DNA of 33,405 bases from Burkholderiaceae bacterium (GTDB taxonomy: Bacteria > Pseudomonadota > Gammaproteobacteria > Burkholderiales > Burkholderiaceae_C): positions 1 through 33,405 of the forward strand of contig JANJVG010000019.1 in the NCBI GenBank assembly GCA_024710165.1, in the 5' to 3' direction. A program made the position numbers and the translations under genes. Position 1 is the first letter of the stretch, and the number at the start of each line of letters is the position of its first letter. Shown piece by piece: positions 32,010-33,405 of the stretch. The notes beneath the pieces were generated by a model. The model worked only from the letters and a program-made list of their open reading frames with translations. It had not been told where the DNA came from and did no database searches.

Positions 32010-32621
32010 ATGCTGAAACGAGATGCTCTTAAAACCATAGCTGCAGGCGTATTGTTGACAAGCGCTGGTGTTCTTTTGACCGCTTGTTCCAAAGACAAGC
32101 CCGAATTCCGGGGGGTGGACATCTCCGAAGTGGAATACGCGCGCGACCTCCAGCTGCCCGACCACAACGGGCAGCAGCGCAGCCTCAAGGATTTCCACGG
32201 AAAGGTGGTGGTGGTGTTCTTTGGCTACACCCAGTGCCCTGATGTCTGCCCCACCAGCCTGCAGGAAATGGTCGAGGTGAAGAAAATGCTGGGCCCGGAT
32301 GGCGAGCGCCTGCAGTCGATCTTCGTCACGGTCGATCCCGAGCGGGACACCCCCGAGATGCTCAAGGCCTACATGGGCAATTTCGACCCGAGTTTCCTGG
32401 CGCTGCGCGGTACTCCCGAGCAGACGGCCGCCGTGGCCAAGGACTTCAAGATCTATTACAAGAAGGTCGACGGCAAGACGCCCACCAGCTACACCATGGA
32501 CCACTCGGCCGGCAGCTACATCTATGACACCCAGGGGCGCCTGCGCGTGTACTACCGCTATGGCAGTGGTACGGAGGCCCTGGCGGCCGACGTGCGCACC
32601 CTGCTCAAAGAAGCGGGCTGA
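32010..32621 (+). CDS. SCO-family copper chaperone lipoprotein
   Basis: 203 aa. The signal peptide ends in a lipobox, LLTAC with the Cys near residue 26, so it is probably anchored to the membrane. The thioredoxin fold contains C76-P-D-V-C80 and H165 (MDHSAGSYIYD), the three SCO copper ligands. SCO delivers copper to the CuA site of CoxB. The segment 32037-32078 encoding the hydrophobic part of the signal peptide resembles the dispersed repeat. It is the last gene of the surf1-ctaA-ctaB group. Confidence 0.94.
   Translation: MLKRDALKTIAAGVLLTSAGVLLTACSKDKPEFRGVDISEVEYARDLQLPDHNGQQRSLKDFHGKVVVVFFGYTQCPDVCPTSLQEMVEVKKMLGPDGERLQSIFVTVDPERDTPEMLKAYMGNFDPSFLALRGTPEQTAAVAKDFKIYYKKVDGKTPTSYTMDHSAGSYIYDTQGRLRVYYRYGSGTEALAADVRTLLKEAG
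32037..32078 (+). repeat. Repeat-like segment inside the SCO signal-peptide coding region
   Basis: ATAGCTGC, then GCG, TTG and AAGCGCT in the order and spacing of the dispersed repeat (copy 1 at 1563-1613), ending TTTTG. Roughly 20 of 35 aligned positions match copy 1, so chance is possible. The first eight bases and AAGCGCT are exact to the recalled consensus. Confidence 0.35.
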
Positions 32622-32626
32622 TGCGC

Positions 32627-32670
32627 ACGCCCTGCGGTGTACGCCAGCGTGCCACCCGCAGGGCGTTTAT
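32627..32670. terminator. Bidirectional terminator between sco and the Bug gene
   Basis: ACGCCCTGCGG (32627-32637) pairs perfectly with CCGCAGGGCGT (32656-32666), loop 18 nt, followed by TTATT. The Bug gene's stop codon begins at 32667, so the hairpin also follows that gene's end on the minus strand. Confidence 0.75.
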
Positions 32671-33405
32671 TCGGCCCTGATGCCGACGCTGCGGATCACG
32701 CCGCCGAGCATGCGGGTATCGGCTGCGATGCGGTTGGCCAGGCCCTCGGCCGAGGTGCCTGCCACCTGCCAGCCCTGGGCAAACAGTTTGGCGCGCACCT
32801 CGGGGCTGCGCGCAATCTCGCTCAGCAGACCGGAGAGGCGCGCCACCACCGGTGCGGGCATGGAGCGCGGCGCGGCGGCGGCGTTCCAGATTTCCAGGTG
32901 AAAGTCCTTCACGCCCCCTTCTGCCAGGCTCGGGAACTCGGGCACCAGCGTGCTGCGGCTGCTGGAAGTGAGGCCGATCACGCGCAGTTTGCCCGCCCGC
33001 GCCTGGGCTGCCGCCATGGCCGGTGGTAGCAGCGCCAGCTGAATCTGCCCCGACATCAGTGCGTTGATGACCTGCGGGTTGCCCGGGTAGGGCACATGCA
33101 CCGGCTGCAGCTTGGCCTTGGTCTTGAGCAGTTCCATACCGATGTGGGCCACCGTGCCCACGCCGGGCGTGCCATAGCTCCAGCGGTCGCCGCTGGCGCG
33201 GGCCGCCGCCAGAAACTCCTGCGCTGTGGCACCCGGTGCCTGGGCCGGGGCCGGGGCCGTGAGCGCCAGTGGCGCCGTGCCGATGAGGCTGATGGGAGCC
33301 AGGTCTTTCAGAGGGTCGTAGGCCACCTTGGGATTGAGGATGCGCGCAATCGTCATGTTGCCGTTGATCATCACGCCGATGGTGTGGCCGTCCGTGGCGC
33401 TGGCC
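32667..33405 (-). CDS. Bug-family tripartite tricarboxylate binding protein (partial)
   Basis: About 246 codons lie inside the window; the reading frame continues past position 33405, so the N-terminus and signal peptide are missing. Visible Bug features include ATDGHTIGVMINGNMTIARI near the cut end, VAYDPLKDLAPISLIGTAPL, and the WSYGTPGVGTVAHIGMELLK block. It binds a small organic acid in the periplasm. It is the second Bug protein in the window and converges on sco. Confidence 0.92.
   Translation of the reverse strand, partial: ASATDGHTIGVMINGNMTIARILNPKVAYDPLKDLAPISLIGTAPLALTAPAPAQAPGATAQEFLAAARASGDRWSYGTPGVGTVAHIGMELLKTKAKLQPVHVPYPGNPQVINALMSGQIQLALLPPAMAAAQARAGKLRVIGLTSSSRSTLVPEFPSLAEGGVKDFHLEIWNAAAAPRSMPAPVVARLSGLLSEIARSPEVRAKLFAQGWQVAGTSAEGLANRIAADTRMLGGVIRSVGIRAE

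Noticed and set aside
1-33405. CRISPR array, insertion sequence, prophage or defence island
   Set aside because: No regular direct repeats with spacers and no transposase, integrase or phage genes are seen. Composition and gene content look like core chromosome throughout.

Overview
The window is GC-rich, densely coded and typical of a betaproteobacterial chromosome. Gene order and products (sspA-sspB, pcaIJF with an IclR regulator, Bug-type tripartite-tricarboxylate binding proteins, a complete aa3 oxidase cluster) point to Comamonadaceae, close to Acidovorax. A dispersed intergenic repeat of the form ATAGCTGC...AAGCGCT...GGCC, which I recall from that family, supports this. The species assignment is inference. 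I see no insertion sequence, prophage, CRISPR array or other obviously foreign DNA.

Layout. (1) 1-1200: sspA and sspB, the stringent-starvation regulator and the ClpXP adaptor. (2) 1245-1613: convergent tRNA-Thr(UGU) and tRNA-Arg(CCU), each with its own near-identical terminator, then one copy of the dispersed repeat. (3) 1644-10500, all on the minus strand and probably one transcript: MoxR-type AAA+ ATPase, GNAT acetyltransferase, VWA/CoxE-like protein, TamA and TamB, with gaps of 3-31 nt. This ties a MoxR/VWA chaperone-like pair to the outer-membrane translocation and assembly module. (4) 10607-12942: a divergent dihaem c4-type cytochrome, a gene-free leader region with strong hairpins, a two-domain universal stress protein, and DUF1841 converging on it. 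(5) 12988-17566: an IclR-family regulator divergent from pcaI-pcaJ-pcaF (last steps of the beta-ketoadipate pathway) plus a Bug solute-binding protein, with a clear GTTCG/CGAAC operator cluster between them. (6) 17739-22961: LysE exporter, orphan ParA-like ATPase, MaoC hydratase, a GC-rich interspersed repeat, LysR regulator, TrmL tRNA methylase, ComF phosphoribosyltransferase and a BioC-like methyltransferase. (7) 23352-32621: the cytochrome c oxidase cluster, coxB-coxA-small ORF-ctaG-DUF2970-coxC, a terminator, an antisense small membrane protein, then surf1, an SCO-like protein, ctaA, ctaB and sco. It encodes the structural subunits, the haem A pathway and the copper delivery factors of an A1-type aa3 oxidase whose subunit II carries a fused cytochrome c domain. 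(8) 32667-end: a second Bug protein, cut off by the window edge.

Most genes are standard for the lineage. I do not see a clear undescribed multi-gene system. The best leads are the MoxR-VWA-TamAB operon, a TamA with a lipoprotein signal, repeat copies that reach into coding sequence (GNAT C-terminus and SCO signal peptide), a BioC-like protein without the usual SAM-binding motif, and the structured leaders in front of the universal stress protein and coxB.
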